Below, in pieces: positions 42,944-53,300 of a stretch of 64,000 bases of DNA. Below the pieces are notes generated by a model. That model ran no database searches. It had not been told where the DNA came from and saw only the letters and a program-made list of their open reading frames with translations. The position numbers were made by a program, and so were the translations under genes. Each line of letters opens with the position of its first letter. Positions within the stretch are counted from its first letter, which is position 1. The DNA is from Gyromitra esculenta (lineage: Eukaryota; Ascomycota; Pezizomycetes; Pezizales; Discinaceae), in the NCBI GenBank assembly GCA_038503075.1, contig JBCAML010000013.1:558001-622000 (forward strand), in the 5' to 3' direction.

Positions 42944-42978
42944 TTCAACCAGAGTCGCCTTGTGACCCTGCTCTGGTT
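42934..42978 (+). promoter_or_regulatory. -1 frameshift signal, E4
   Basis: Heptamer TTTAAAC 42934-42940, TAG, then an 8-bp perfect stem AACCAGAG (42947-42954) with CTCTGGTT (42971-42978). Intact despite the indels around it. Confidence 0.85.
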
Positions 42979-45900
42979 TCTTTTTCTCCTTTGTCAGCGT
43001 TTTCTATTTCTGGGTTCTCAGTATCAGATGTGTGTGTGGAGGATAATTTGGATGGGGAACATTTTGTAGTTTCATGTAGCCTTTCCCACCAAAATAAAAT
43101 TATAAAAACACACGCACTTCTTGACACTGGAGCCTCAGGATTCGCTTTCATCGACGAAAACTTTGTGCGTCACCATTCCCTGCCTTTATCTCCCCTAAAA
43201 ACCCCTCGCCAATTGGAAGTTATTGACGGCCGAACAATTGCCTCGGGAGATATTACGAACCTTTGCCACCTAGAGCTTTCCATCCAACAACATACTGAGA
43301 AGGCCCCCTTCTTCGTTACCAAGCTAGGCCACTACCCCCTAGTACTCGGTATCCCTTGGATGAATCTCCATGACATCCATCTACAATTTGCGAACAAAAG
43401 CATTGAATTCAATTCTGAATTCTGCACCACCCACTGTGCCCCTAAGCAACCCGTCGTCTCAGCCGCCGCTATTCCCCCTCCAGCCAAACTAAACGCCGCC
43501 TTTATCGGCGCAGCTAGCTTCCGCATGCTCGCCAGGAAGAAGGGTATTCAAGTGTATTCTATGTCCCTCTATGAAATTAATAGGGTTCTTGATAGCAAGA
43601 CCACTAAAGAGGAATGGAGACAGCGAATACCTGCCGAATACCATGAGTACCTGGATATGTTTGATAAAACAAAGGCACAAGGACTCCCGTCGCCCCTACG
43701 ACCACCGTATCACCCTTCAGGAAGGCAAGGAACCCCCATTCGGCCCACTCTATGGTATGTCACGAGATGAACTCTTAGTTCTAAAAAGTATATCGAGGAC
43801 AACTTGGAGAAAGGATTCATCCGTGCCAGCTCATCTTCTGCCGGTTCCCCAGTCCTATTCGCCGCCAAACCCGATGGTTCGCTTCGTCTCTGTGTCGATT
43901 ATCGTGGCCTCAATGCTCTCACGGTCAAGGACCGATATCATCCCCTTGATCAAAGAAACCCTAGATCGCCTCGCAAAAGCTCAGTGGTATTCCAAACTCG
44001 ATCTCAGAGACGGTTTCCACCAAATTCGCATCGCGAGGGAGAAGAATGGAAAACCGCCTTTCGAACCCGATATGGTTTATACGAGTACATGGTAATGCCC
44101 TTCGGCCTTACAACGCCCCAGGCACATTCCAACGATTCGTGAACGACTCACTCAGAATACGCGATCTTTTCTGCGCGAACTCGACGACATCCTCATCTAT
44201 AGCGACACCCTTGCTGAGCACAAAATGCATGTCAAACAGGTCCTAGATGCCCTCAAAGCCAACGATATCCTCCTCAAACCTGAGAAGTGCGAATTTCATG
44301 TGCAGTCCATCAAATACCAGGCCTAATCCTTACCGAAGCGTCAAGATGGACGAAGATAAATTAAAAGCCGTCCGAGACTGGAACCGCCCAAAGTCAATTA
44401 AAGATATACAAGCCTTTCTCGGCTTTGCAAACTTTTACCGTAGATTTATCTTGGGATTTTCTCGCCTTGCCGCCCCTCTCACCGCCTTCACCAAAAAGGG
44501 CACTGTTTTCGAATGGACCGTTGAAGCCGAACTCGCTTTCGAAGCGCTTAAAGACGCCTTCACTAAAGCCCCTGTACTCATCCACTTCGATCCCAAGAAA
44601 AAGATCTTCGTTGAATCCGACGCTTCCGACTTCGTCTCCGGCGGTGTCCTCTCTCAGCTCGATGACCAAGGCATACTGCATCCCGTAGCATTCTTCTCTA
44701 AGAAACACTCACCTGCTGAATGTAACTATGAGATCTATGACAAAGAACTCCTAGCCATCATCCGCTGCTTCGAAGAATGGAGACCCGAACTCGAAGGATC
44801 CGAATTACCCATATCTGTCATTACCGACCATAAAAACTTAGAGTACTTTATGACTACTAAGCAACTTAATCGGAGGCAGGTCAGATGGGCAGAATACCTC
44901 TCACGTTTTGACTTTGTCATTACATACCGACCGGGAGTACAAGGAGGAAAGCCAGACGCTCTGACTCGGAGATCGGGTGATCTCCTGAAGAAGGGGATGA
45001 AAGACTACAACACCAGCACCAAGTAGTCCTGAAGGAAAGAAATCTAGATCCAAAGCTGAGTTTGTTTCGGGTTCTTTAACAAACGAACCCGCTGAATTGG
45101 ATGCCCCTCTCGAGATCTTAATAAACCAAGGATATATTGCTGACCCGTTCCCACAAAAAGTCTTGCTAGACTTAAGAACGGCGAACAACAATCCAAGGAA
45201 ATTACACTAGGCGATTGTACCGAGAAAAATGGTTATCTATTCTATCGACAAAAGCTTTATATCCCCGATCATGACCCTCTCCGCATATTTATTTTGCAAA
45301 GATATCATGACGCCCTCCGCTGGCCACCCGGGACGCGAAAAGTCCTTTGAACTAATCTACAGGCACTTTTACTGGCCGAAAATGAGAGAGTACATTGGAC
45401 GTTACACCCGAAATTGTCACACCTGTCGACGAGCGAAGCCTCAATACCCTCGCACCCACGGCGTCCTTAAGCCCCTCCCAATTCCCAATCGTCGCAGGAA
45501 GAGTTATCGATGGATTTTGTTACCGGTCTCCCTAAATCCAATGGCTTTGATGCAATAATGGTTATAGTGGATAGATTGTCAAAAATGCGACATCTAATCC
45601 CATGCAATACTACTATCAATGCAGAACAGACAGCCAAACTATATCTCCAGAACGTTTGGAAACTTCATGGATTACTGTTCCATATCACATCCGATAGAGA
45701 GGACACAGTTTACTGCGAAATTCTGGAAACATCTCTGTCAACGCCTGAATATTTCCGCTCGCATGTCAACATCTTTCCACCCAGAAACGGACGGCCAAAC
45801 CGAGCGTCTTAATGCGGTTATGGAACAATACCTTCGCTGTTATGTTTCGTACCAACAAGACGACTGGGCCAAGTGGTTACCAATTGCCGAGTTCGCTGCT

Positions 45901-46593
45901 AATAACCAAGAATCAGCCAGCACAAAGGCTACACCCTTCTTCGCCAACTACGGTTATCATCCCCGTTTCGACACTTCAATCATCTCTAATGACCGATCCC
46001 CGCAAACCCTCGATGCCGACCTATTTGCTTCTAAAATGGAAGAACTTAGAGACTTCCTCCGAACCCAGATGAGAACGGCACAAGATATTTTCGAGTCCAG
46101 TACTAACCGACGTCGTATCCCTGCCCCCTCATTTAAGGTCAATGACCGTGTCTTCATATCCATGAAGAACATGAGGACGACTAGGAACTCAAGGAAATTA
46201 GACTGGAAATGGAGTGGTCCCTTCCCCGTGAAACGAGTAATCTCAGCATACGCCTATGAAATAGACTTGCCATTGTCTATGAAATATCACCCGGTATTTC
46301 ACGTTTCACTGATCAAAGCAGCTCCCACAGATCCACTCCCCGGTCAAATTATTCCACCGCCTCCACCCGTCCAAGTAAACGACCATGAGGAATATCTTAT
46401 CGAGGACATACTGGATTCTCGCTACCATCGAAGAAAGCTCCAATAACTGGTCGAATGGACGGGATACGCATTGCCTACGTGGGAACCTGCGGAATATCAC
46501 GAAGAAACGAAAGCAGTAGACGCGTTTCACCAAAGATATCCGAGTAAGCCGAAGGAAGATCTGGTTAGTGTTCGCAGGAGCTCACGGCTATAA
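42940..46593 (+). pseudogene. pol: E4 Pol, multiple frameshifts and a nonsense codon
   Basis: Protease (LLDTGASGFAFID), RNase H ([12 protein letters not shown]), integrase core (FHPETDGQTERLN) and chromodomain blocks are all recognisable but lie in several frames. Breaks are seen near 43690, 43790, 43940, 44115, 44155, 44320, 44985, 45180, 45310, 45500 and 45700. The RT catalytic block itself is damaged (CTTATCTCGAC in E3 corresponds to a shortened ACTCGAC near 44180). CAATAA at 46441-46446 introduces a stop. No functional Pol. Confidence 0.9.
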
Positions 46594-46600
46594 GGAGTAC

Positions 46601-47006
46601 TTTCATGGATGGTTGCTGGTTGTTCGGTTAGCAGTATAAGTGTTTTGTCGCGTTGCTTTGTTGATCGTTCTATATGTTTCCTGGTTTCCTTTACAATGAG
46701 TCATACGTTTGTCATCAAAGGGTTGGATAATGGGTATATAAGCGAAGGGATTTCCTCTTGTTGTACTTTTCTTCTCTTTCCTTAAGCAACGTCTTCTATC
46801 GTACACTCTTGTATTCTACCAATACAAACCTCGATTCTGTGAGATAACCTTACGCTGTCGCCATCCTCGAGTCCTCTATACTCGAACACTTCGTAGAGCC
46901 TGTGGAACTTCGTAAAAACACTCTCGTCGCTTAGTTTATTCTTCAAGTAGCACTGCTTATCTCGGGGGATACCTGAGAGCTTGGAGATAAACCTCGCCCC
47001 TTGAGA
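46601..47006 (+). repeat. E4 3' LTR
   Basis: 406 bp. It differs from the 5' LTR by short losses in C and T runs and by a small substituted block (GATTCTGTGAG in place of GTTACACCAG). Confidence 0.93.
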
Positions 47007-47011
47007 TCGGT

Positions 47012-47348
47012 TGTGTTTCGGTTAAAATGTTGGATTGTTGTTTGTGCGACGGGAAAGCGGGGTATATAAGTGGAGTAGTTTTGTCGTTTGTGTGTTCTCT
47101 TTTCTTCTCTCCTTAAGCAACGTTCTCGTTACCTTCTACTGAAAATCGTCGAAATACCATCTTGATTCTACCTCAGAATCCTCGCTGTCGCTGTTTCCCT
47201 CGCTGCACTTATCTCGCCTTGAGATAAAGATATCCTCGTAGAACTTGTAGAACACGCTGCACTCTTCAAACGTGTTGTCACCTCGCTTAAGTAGCACTGC
47301 TCACTTTCGGGGATACTGAAAGGCTTAACTCGAGGCACAACTGTGAGA
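47012..47348 (+). repeat. E1 3' LTR, remaining 337 bp
   Basis: Resumes after E4 and its TSD and ends CTGTGAGA. Together with 41161-41229 it gives 406 bp, exactly the length of the 5' LTR. Confidence 0.93.
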
Positions 47349-47529
47349 CTTTACTCGATCCCTACTTTGAACCCTACGGTTATCTTTTAGCGGTTCATAA
47401 GAAGCAGTTAGGACTTGCGTCTGTGTATTGTGTTGCGGATAGCAATCGGGCAGGTTATAGCGTCTAGATTGTTATCTAAAGCTTCTTGGAGATTTCCTGT
47501 GCGGTAAGAAGTACCGGTCTTACACTGGA

Positions 47530-48027
47530 AGACACAAGCGCCGTCGACGAGGTCCTCACCAAGAATTCAAAGAAGCACCTGTTGAATATCGTGACAAGGG
47601 TGGTCTTAATTGGGTTTCCTATCGAGAAAGGGTTTTAGAACCAAAACTATACCCTTGGATTGATGAACTACAAGCATGGACTGGTATGCCTCTCACATAT
47701 CTCTTTGAAGATAATGCACCTGGCCATCAATGTGCTCAACACGTTGATCGTGAAGAGCGTAAAAAACGTGGTATTTTCACATTTAAATGGCCATCAAGGT
47801 CCCCTGATTTTAATCAGATTGAGCCGATATGGTGTGATGAGAAGGATGAAATTGCTACATATCAATTTACTGGAGCTAGTCAAGAAACAGTAATGCAGGC
47901 TAAAGCCACTCTGGTACGGGTTTGGGAGGAACTCCCACAGGCTCTAATTGACAGGCGGTGTACTACCTTTTATGAGACACTTGAGAGATGCATTTTGCAT
48001 GGTGGAAATAATAATTATGATGGTTGA
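47530..48027 (+). pseudogene. Tc1-like transposase, segment 4 (catalytic C-terminus)
   Basis: Continues in frame from segment 3. It contains GLNWVSYRERVLEPKLYPW, the second catalytic Asp in YLFEDNAPGH, and the Tc1-type SPDFNQIEPIW, whose Glu lies 36 residues after that Asp. It ends at TGA 48025-48027. The Tc1/mariner assignment rests on these motifs, the TA target and the TIRs. No stop was seen within this segment. Confidence 0.88.
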
Positions 48028-48069
48028 ATTATGTATATAGTCGGTTGTAATAGGGACTCGGAGGGGGTT

Positions 48070-48119
48070 GCAGATCAATTACCCGAAAAGGGAAAGCAAT
48101 AGCAATCCAGCGACATGAG
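48070..48119 (-). repeat. Tc1 transposon right TIR
   Basis: Inverted copy of 9735-9784, ending CGACATGAG next to TA 48120-48121. It lies 42 bp beyond the transposase stop codon. Confidence 0.93.
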
Positions 48120-48121
48120 TA

Positions 48122-49170
48122 CAGTACCTGAATTTTTCAACCACAAACTCTTTATAGGCCCTCGGTTACCAAGTACTACTAAAGAGCCGAGAGCTTCCCT
48201 TAGCCCCCTTTCCATACTAAGACATATATTCGCCTTACTGGCATGAGCGTTAATAATAATCTTTGAGTTATATCCAGCTTCTGCGGCGGCTGACGTGGAT
48301 CGCAGCATTAGGTACCAAGCGCGGTTTTAGGAATTAAAAGCTGGTGAGAAAAATATAGGTGAGAAATACCGTAAGGCTTAGCGTTTCGTATTCTCGACTC
48401 CTTATAGCTTACTAGACTAAGGTTATTTACGGGATTTAGTAGAACCTGCCATACAAGCTCCTTATCAGCACCATAGCCGCGCACAGCAAAAATCACTCGC
48501 AAAAGGGCCGCGTTTCCAACCACCCAATCACATCACATTTCAGTAGCTTTAATGTAGCGTAGCTTCCGGAATATTTTCTTGATGAAATTGGCCAAAAAGC
48601 AATAAAACTAGGGCTGAAACCCAAGATCAAGATAGTTAGTAGGTGTATGTGCATGCGGCGAGGCGCAGAAAAGTAACCCATCGTTTCCTTATCCCCTCGC
48701 TTAGGGCACATAGATATATCTTAGTGGGCGGATCGAATATGGGGCGCCTTAATATCAGACAAACCCTCAGTTCTTTCAAGAAAGCTTTCCTCGTATCGAT
48801 ACACAGTTGGGATAAATAGTGTGGATATTAGAGACTTTAAGAAGAGACTTTATAATTCATTTCTCGTAAGTTCAACAAATAGCCAAACCCCACCCTCCAC
48901 ACCAAATCCATTGCCATAATCCTTAGCTTAATAAGACAAAATTATACAATATAATGTCAAAAAAAGATTGTAATGCACACCAATTTCATGATACTCATCT
49001 CAGTCCACCATCCCATTACAAGTGATATCCGTCATAAATAAAGAAAACAAAATTAATCAATTCAGGAGCAACATCGACTGATGACAAAAACTTCTCTCCA
49101 AAACTAGAAAGAGACCTTTTCAAGCCTTCCCTCAACCTTGAATATCCTAGTATCGGGCAAGATAGCCGTT
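48122..49170. other. non-coding stretch between the TE nest and the stomatin gene
   Basis: No gene, RNA or repeat recognised. The last part is presumably the 3' UTR of the stomatin gene, which is transcribed toward the nest. Confidence 0.5.
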
Positions 49171-50323
49171 TTACATCTCCGAGACAATGTGCGCGTTGAT
49201 AGCCCTGTGCAAAGCAGGATCAAAGTCGTCACTGAAATTTTCGGTAGTTGGGCTAAAGTTAGAGTTAGCAACGCTGCGGCTTGAGCCTTCGCCGTTGCCG
49301 ATCTGTTGCTGAAGTTGATGCTGAAGCCCTGGATTTGAGGTAGGCATGAATATAACCTTGGAGTTTGCGGACTTGGCCATAGCTTGCATTGCCTCGAGCT
49401 GGCGGATCTGCATAGCGGGGGCACTAGAAAGGATATCGGCGGCTTGACGCATCAACTTGGCGGATTCGACTTCTGCCCTAGCGGCAATGATCTTGCTCTC
49501 TCCAATACGCTTGCTCTGGGCAGCCATGGAGAGCGAATCTTGGAGCTCGCGGCTGAAGATAATGTCCTTGATTAACATGCTCTCAACTTTAACACCCCAG
49601 CCAGTGGCAACATCTTCAATTATTTCTGCAATGCTCTGCGCGATCTCCTCACGGCGCTCAATAACATCCTGCAAGACACGAGCACCGACGACATGGCGAA
49701 GGGTGGTCTGGGTACGCTCAACGAGCGCCTGGCGGACATTGACGATACCAAAGGTGGCCTTGTGGGGAGAGATGATGTGGTAGTAGATAACGGAGGTAAG
49801 ATGGACTGTGACGTTGTCTTTGGTCATGCAAACCTGTTGAGGGACTTCGCATATCTGGATCTTAACATCCACAGAGACGAGGCGTTCTGATAGCGGATTG
49901 ATCTTCACCAAACCAGGGTCGACAGCACGATGGAATCTTCCGAATCTTGTGACTAATCCGACACTACCTTGCTGGACAGGTTTGTATGGGTTCGGGCAGA
50001 CGATGCAGCAAGGAATAGCACCCATGAAACCGATACATGAGCCAAGAGTACTGACTAGTTTTCCCGTTAGAGACTATTATTGAGCAATCGAAGAGATCAT
50101 TGGTAAACATACTCATAGCCCCATACCATCCGGTAGTAGAAGCATCATTGTCGTCGGGAAGAAGCTGGGCGTAAGATGGCTGGAGGTCGCTACGCTTTGC
50201 AGGTTGCACAACAATAAGTGGAGTGTCTGTGTGAGTAGAACGAGCGACATGGGTAGCTGAACTGGAGGCAAGATAACCACCGCTGTGTGCGGCGGTATCT
50301 GTAGTCTTGATGGTATCAGTCAT
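49171..50323 (-). CDS. stomatin/SPFH-domain membrane protein, two exons
   Basis: Exon 1 is 50113-50323 and exon 2 is 49171-50054; the 58-nt GT-AG intron is 50055-50112. Together they make 364 residues. The intron was chosen because it joins YGAM to ISTLGSCIGFMGAIPCC in frame, giving the hydrophobic, Cys-containing membrane hairpin that precedes the SPFH domain in fungal stomatins. The SPFH part includes YKPVQQGSVGLVTRFGRF, VPQQVCMTKDNVTVHLTSV and GARVLQDVIERREEIAQSI; the oligomerisation helix contains RAEVESAKLMRQAADILSS. Stomatins form ring- or cage-like oligomers on the cytosolic face of membranes and modulate channels and lipid domains. No breaks. The N-terminal 60 residues are Ser/Thr-rich and poorly conserved. 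Confidence 0.93.
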
Positions 50324-53300
50324 TCTGGATTGCGGATGAAGCCAATGAAATCAATGAAGATGCTTGGTTGGAATTTTTATTCTGCGTGGCAGTCTGTAGC
50401 GATGCGTGGAGAAGGAGGTCATTTAAAGTGGGCAGACAAGATGTTATATGCTGTAGGAGTGCACGGGAGAGCTATGCAACATGCGGATCTCGCCTTTCGA
50501 CGAAACGCAGGCAGTGCGTGGTACAGGGATAGCCTGCATGGCGTGAATGTCTTCCATTGGCCGCACTCGACCTGCCAAAACCCCGCTCTTTGTCTCGTTT
50601 CGGGCAGAGGTAATACGAGCCACAATATTGATTCAATGGCTCATCAAAGTTCACAGCAATCTGAGATCGCAACCGAGCCTCACTCTGGCTGGAGTCTTTT
50701 TTCGTCCTAGGAAACCCCTCGTGGACCCCGTGTGCAAGGCAGATTTTGTATTTGTTAATAGCTCCGCTCCATCTGTATGGAAATTCTTTGAACTTGAATC
50801 ACCGCCCCTTAGAGTTATCGTCCTAGGGCCTCAATTTGTCTACACACCTTTGTGCGACACGAATAATAACCTCCGGCGACGTTTCCGTTAATAGTGTTTT
50901 CACCGCCAGATGTAAAACTGACACGCAGGTCTCTCTCCAATACAGAACACCCAAAAATCTCTCGTCCCATCTATTCCAAATCCCCAGGGTTTGGCATGGT
51001 TACAATACCTGCTTGCAGAGATCAGTTCATCAACGGTTTTGCGACGAATGTTGCAGTTCTTACTAAAGAATTCGGCACCAAGCTTCCGAATCGATGGGGC
51101 GATTTTCCGGATACACCTTAGATCACCAGACCTGGGCTCGGTGAAGTCATACAAACCCTGTGATAACTCGATAGGTTTCAGGCCCAGTATGATGTCATGT
51201 CTCTACGAAGTAATAGAAAATATTCTAGAAGCTCGTCTCAAATCACGCCTGAATTAGCATAGCAAGCCAAGTCCCAGAAAGAGCGTTTCTGAATTCGAAT
51301 GCCAAGACTGACCGCAGTCGTCCCAAGTAAGGAGTTAAACATACATGTCTGCACTTGGTGTTCCTCGACGTTGAAAATTGTTCTAGTTGACAACTGTCAG
51401 CGGGATAGTGCCCGCTTGCTGGCTTAGTTATCACAGGGCCCAGCACTTTGCGGGGGAGTTTCCGTCCTCCTCAAAAGGGATCCGCTAACTGGTTAGCCGC
51501 TGATTGGACCACTAGTCCGTCCCAATACGGCCACCTGATGTGGCACGGCAAATCCGTATTAAGATGCTTGATAATCTTAGTCACCTATTTGAAGCAACTT
51601 CGCAGCAAAGACTTTAGACATACATTGCTCAGTATCGTGACTTCTTGCGGCCAAGGCGAAAACCCAACACGTATATTGTGGCTCATTCACAGTCAGATCC
51701 CCAGCCACGCAGAAGAACCAAGAATTTAAGATTTGAACACAATTCCCCAAAACCCTTATCTACAGCTGCAAGTAGGCTATAATGTGGATAAGGTTTGCGA
51801 TCCTGCGTTTGGTACGATCAGATTACCTTGGCAAATCCGGAACCGGAGGAACGGGTACCTGGCAAGGCGCATTTTTAATCCTATGCCTTCTCGGAAGGAA
51901 TTTAGGAAACGTCTTCTTCTCGCTCCGAGAAATAAATTGTCTTAGGGGAATAGAGGCCCAACGAAAATCTTACAACTGGCCATACGGCGCATAGAGAATA
52001 TGTACACGTACACTCACAGGATTTTAAATTGTTGGTGGTAGTAAAAAAAAAGAAAACCATCGATCACAATTCTAGAAGCCTTAGAAAAGAAAATCGGCAA
52101 GGTAGGTATATGTAGGCGGACCAGTGGGGCCAGTGCCCAGCGCCGAAACCCCTATTTGAAGTCTCTTTATTGCACAATATCGAATATATATGGACAGCAT
52201 CGCGGTTGATATGAACTACCTGTAAATATCGCGAGTCTAGTAGGCCCCGTTAGACTTCTATTTAGCCAGATAATAACTCGAACCGACGAATAATGTGCTA
52301 GCCTAGAGGTTTTCGGGACTTACGCCGCTCGAAAAACGCCTTGCGATCACTTTTGCTGGAGAAACCAAATCTCGAAATTAGGATGCGCTTAGTAGTAGTC
52401 GACGCGATGTCGACTTAAACTCGCCCCCTGTTGCGGCAGTGCTACACATTAGTGAGGAAATTGGAATTGGTAGCCTTAAATCTCTAGAGCCTGCGTTTAT
52501 CGCAAATCTAGTTAGTCTTGGCAGACACTTTTTTAGTCAAGATACACACGAAGGTTGCGGGCAGGCTTGTAGAGGTCAAGGTCCCATAGTTCTAGTGACT
52601 TTTAGATGCGCTAAACGAGTTACCAAGAAAAACGCCTTGCACACTCAGTCACTAGATAGATTTAACAAGGGCCTGTCATTCCTGGGCTCGAGGTTGACCA
52701 CGAGAGGCCTAGATGAATGGAAAATACACCGAATACACACATCGATACATGTATTTTGGGTCTGGTATCAATCTCTTCTAGGGCTTTCTGCCACTATGAA
52801 AAGACACTTGAGTGATGACAGCGATGCATTTAGGGTCAAAGAACTTTTACATCAGCTACGCCTCTTTGCTTCAAGAAAGATGGACTTCTTCGCAGCCCCT
52901 AGTTCTCTTTAAACTTCATAGCTCCTCACTCGCTCGTTTTGCTACTACCGGAGCAACCTCTACTAGCATATAACCCTGACTCTAGTCATGTTATCTACTG
53001 ACTTTGTCGCTTTCAGGAGGTATGTGATGAACTTTACCCTATTCTCTACAGAAACGGGATTGATTAACCAGCTAGTAGTTTAAGCGAAACCGAATCTCCA
53101 TCTGAAGGCCTCAGCACTTCCGTAGTTATGATCCACTTGTTATCGGATATGTTAGAGCTTTTTAATTCGGTCGGCTTGGTTTGAAGAATTTAGGTTTAAT
53201 CGTTCGTATTGTAGTGAGCGATTTGTCGTGATGGCCAACGCCCGCATCGTTTTTCCCAACCGGCAATTAATTATAATGCATTCAGAGATTTTACCTTTTT

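Larger units (their letters stand above)
41230..47006 (+). mobile_element. element E4: chromovirus related to E3, many small indels
   Basis: LTRs 41230-41640 (411 bp) and 46601-47006 (406 bp). Exact TSD TCGGT (41225-41229 and 47007-47011), inside the 3' LTR of E1. Same family as E3. Relative to E3, gag is 8 nt shorter, pol 27 nt shorter and the 3' LTR 5 nt shorter. The changes are scattered small indels, mostly deletions, that break both reading frames many times. Confidence 0.94.
23057..47348 (+). mobile_element. element E1: chromovirus hosting E2, E3, E4 and a solo LTR
   Basis: 5' LTR 23057-23462; 3' LTR 41161-41229 plus 47012-47348. Both total 406 bp and differ at one base that I can see (C versus T seven bases from the end). 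Exact TSD CTTTA (23052-23056 and 47349-47353). Its own sequence continues at 23463-24627, 25582-27716, 39437-41229 and 47012-47348. Gag has a 16-nt deletion; pol is open once the insertions are removed. The near-identical LTRs mean E1, and everything inside it, is recent. Confidence 0.95.
20968..47524 (+). mobile_element. solo C-type LTR, split by a LTR pair and by chromovirus E1
   Basis: LTR pieces are 20968-21516, 22869-23056 and 47354-47524: about 908 bp, starting TGTTAT and ending CTTACA, matching the LTR of element C. The flanks TTGGA (20963-20967) and CTGGA (47525-47529) are a TSD with one change. It is inserted in the transposase of the Tc1 element and is the host of the whole E1 nest. 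Confidence 0.9.
9735..48119 (+). mobile_element. Tc1/mariner-like DNA transposon, about 1.64 kb, expanded by nested insertions
   Basis: The left TIR (9735-9784) and right TIR (48070-48119) are 50 bp each and match at 49 of 50 positions. Both are flanked by the dinucleotide TA (9733-9734 and 48120-48121), the Tc1/mariner target. Removing four insertions with their TSDs (9807-10231, 10857-12566, 12887-20935, 20968-47529) leaves 1,639 bp. The transposase segments then join in one continuous frame of 457 codons, which confirms the reconstruction. The gene carries stop codons and is dead. Confidence 0.93.

Noticed and set aside
51290..51440. Possible 5S rRNA or other RNA gene
   Set aside because: No match to internal control elements or to the conserved ends of 5S rRNA; no stable fold found by eye.
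52439..52912. 157-codon ORF with a GTG start
   Set aside because: No ATG at the start, no recognisable domain, no supported splice context; kept only as a remark in the stretch description.
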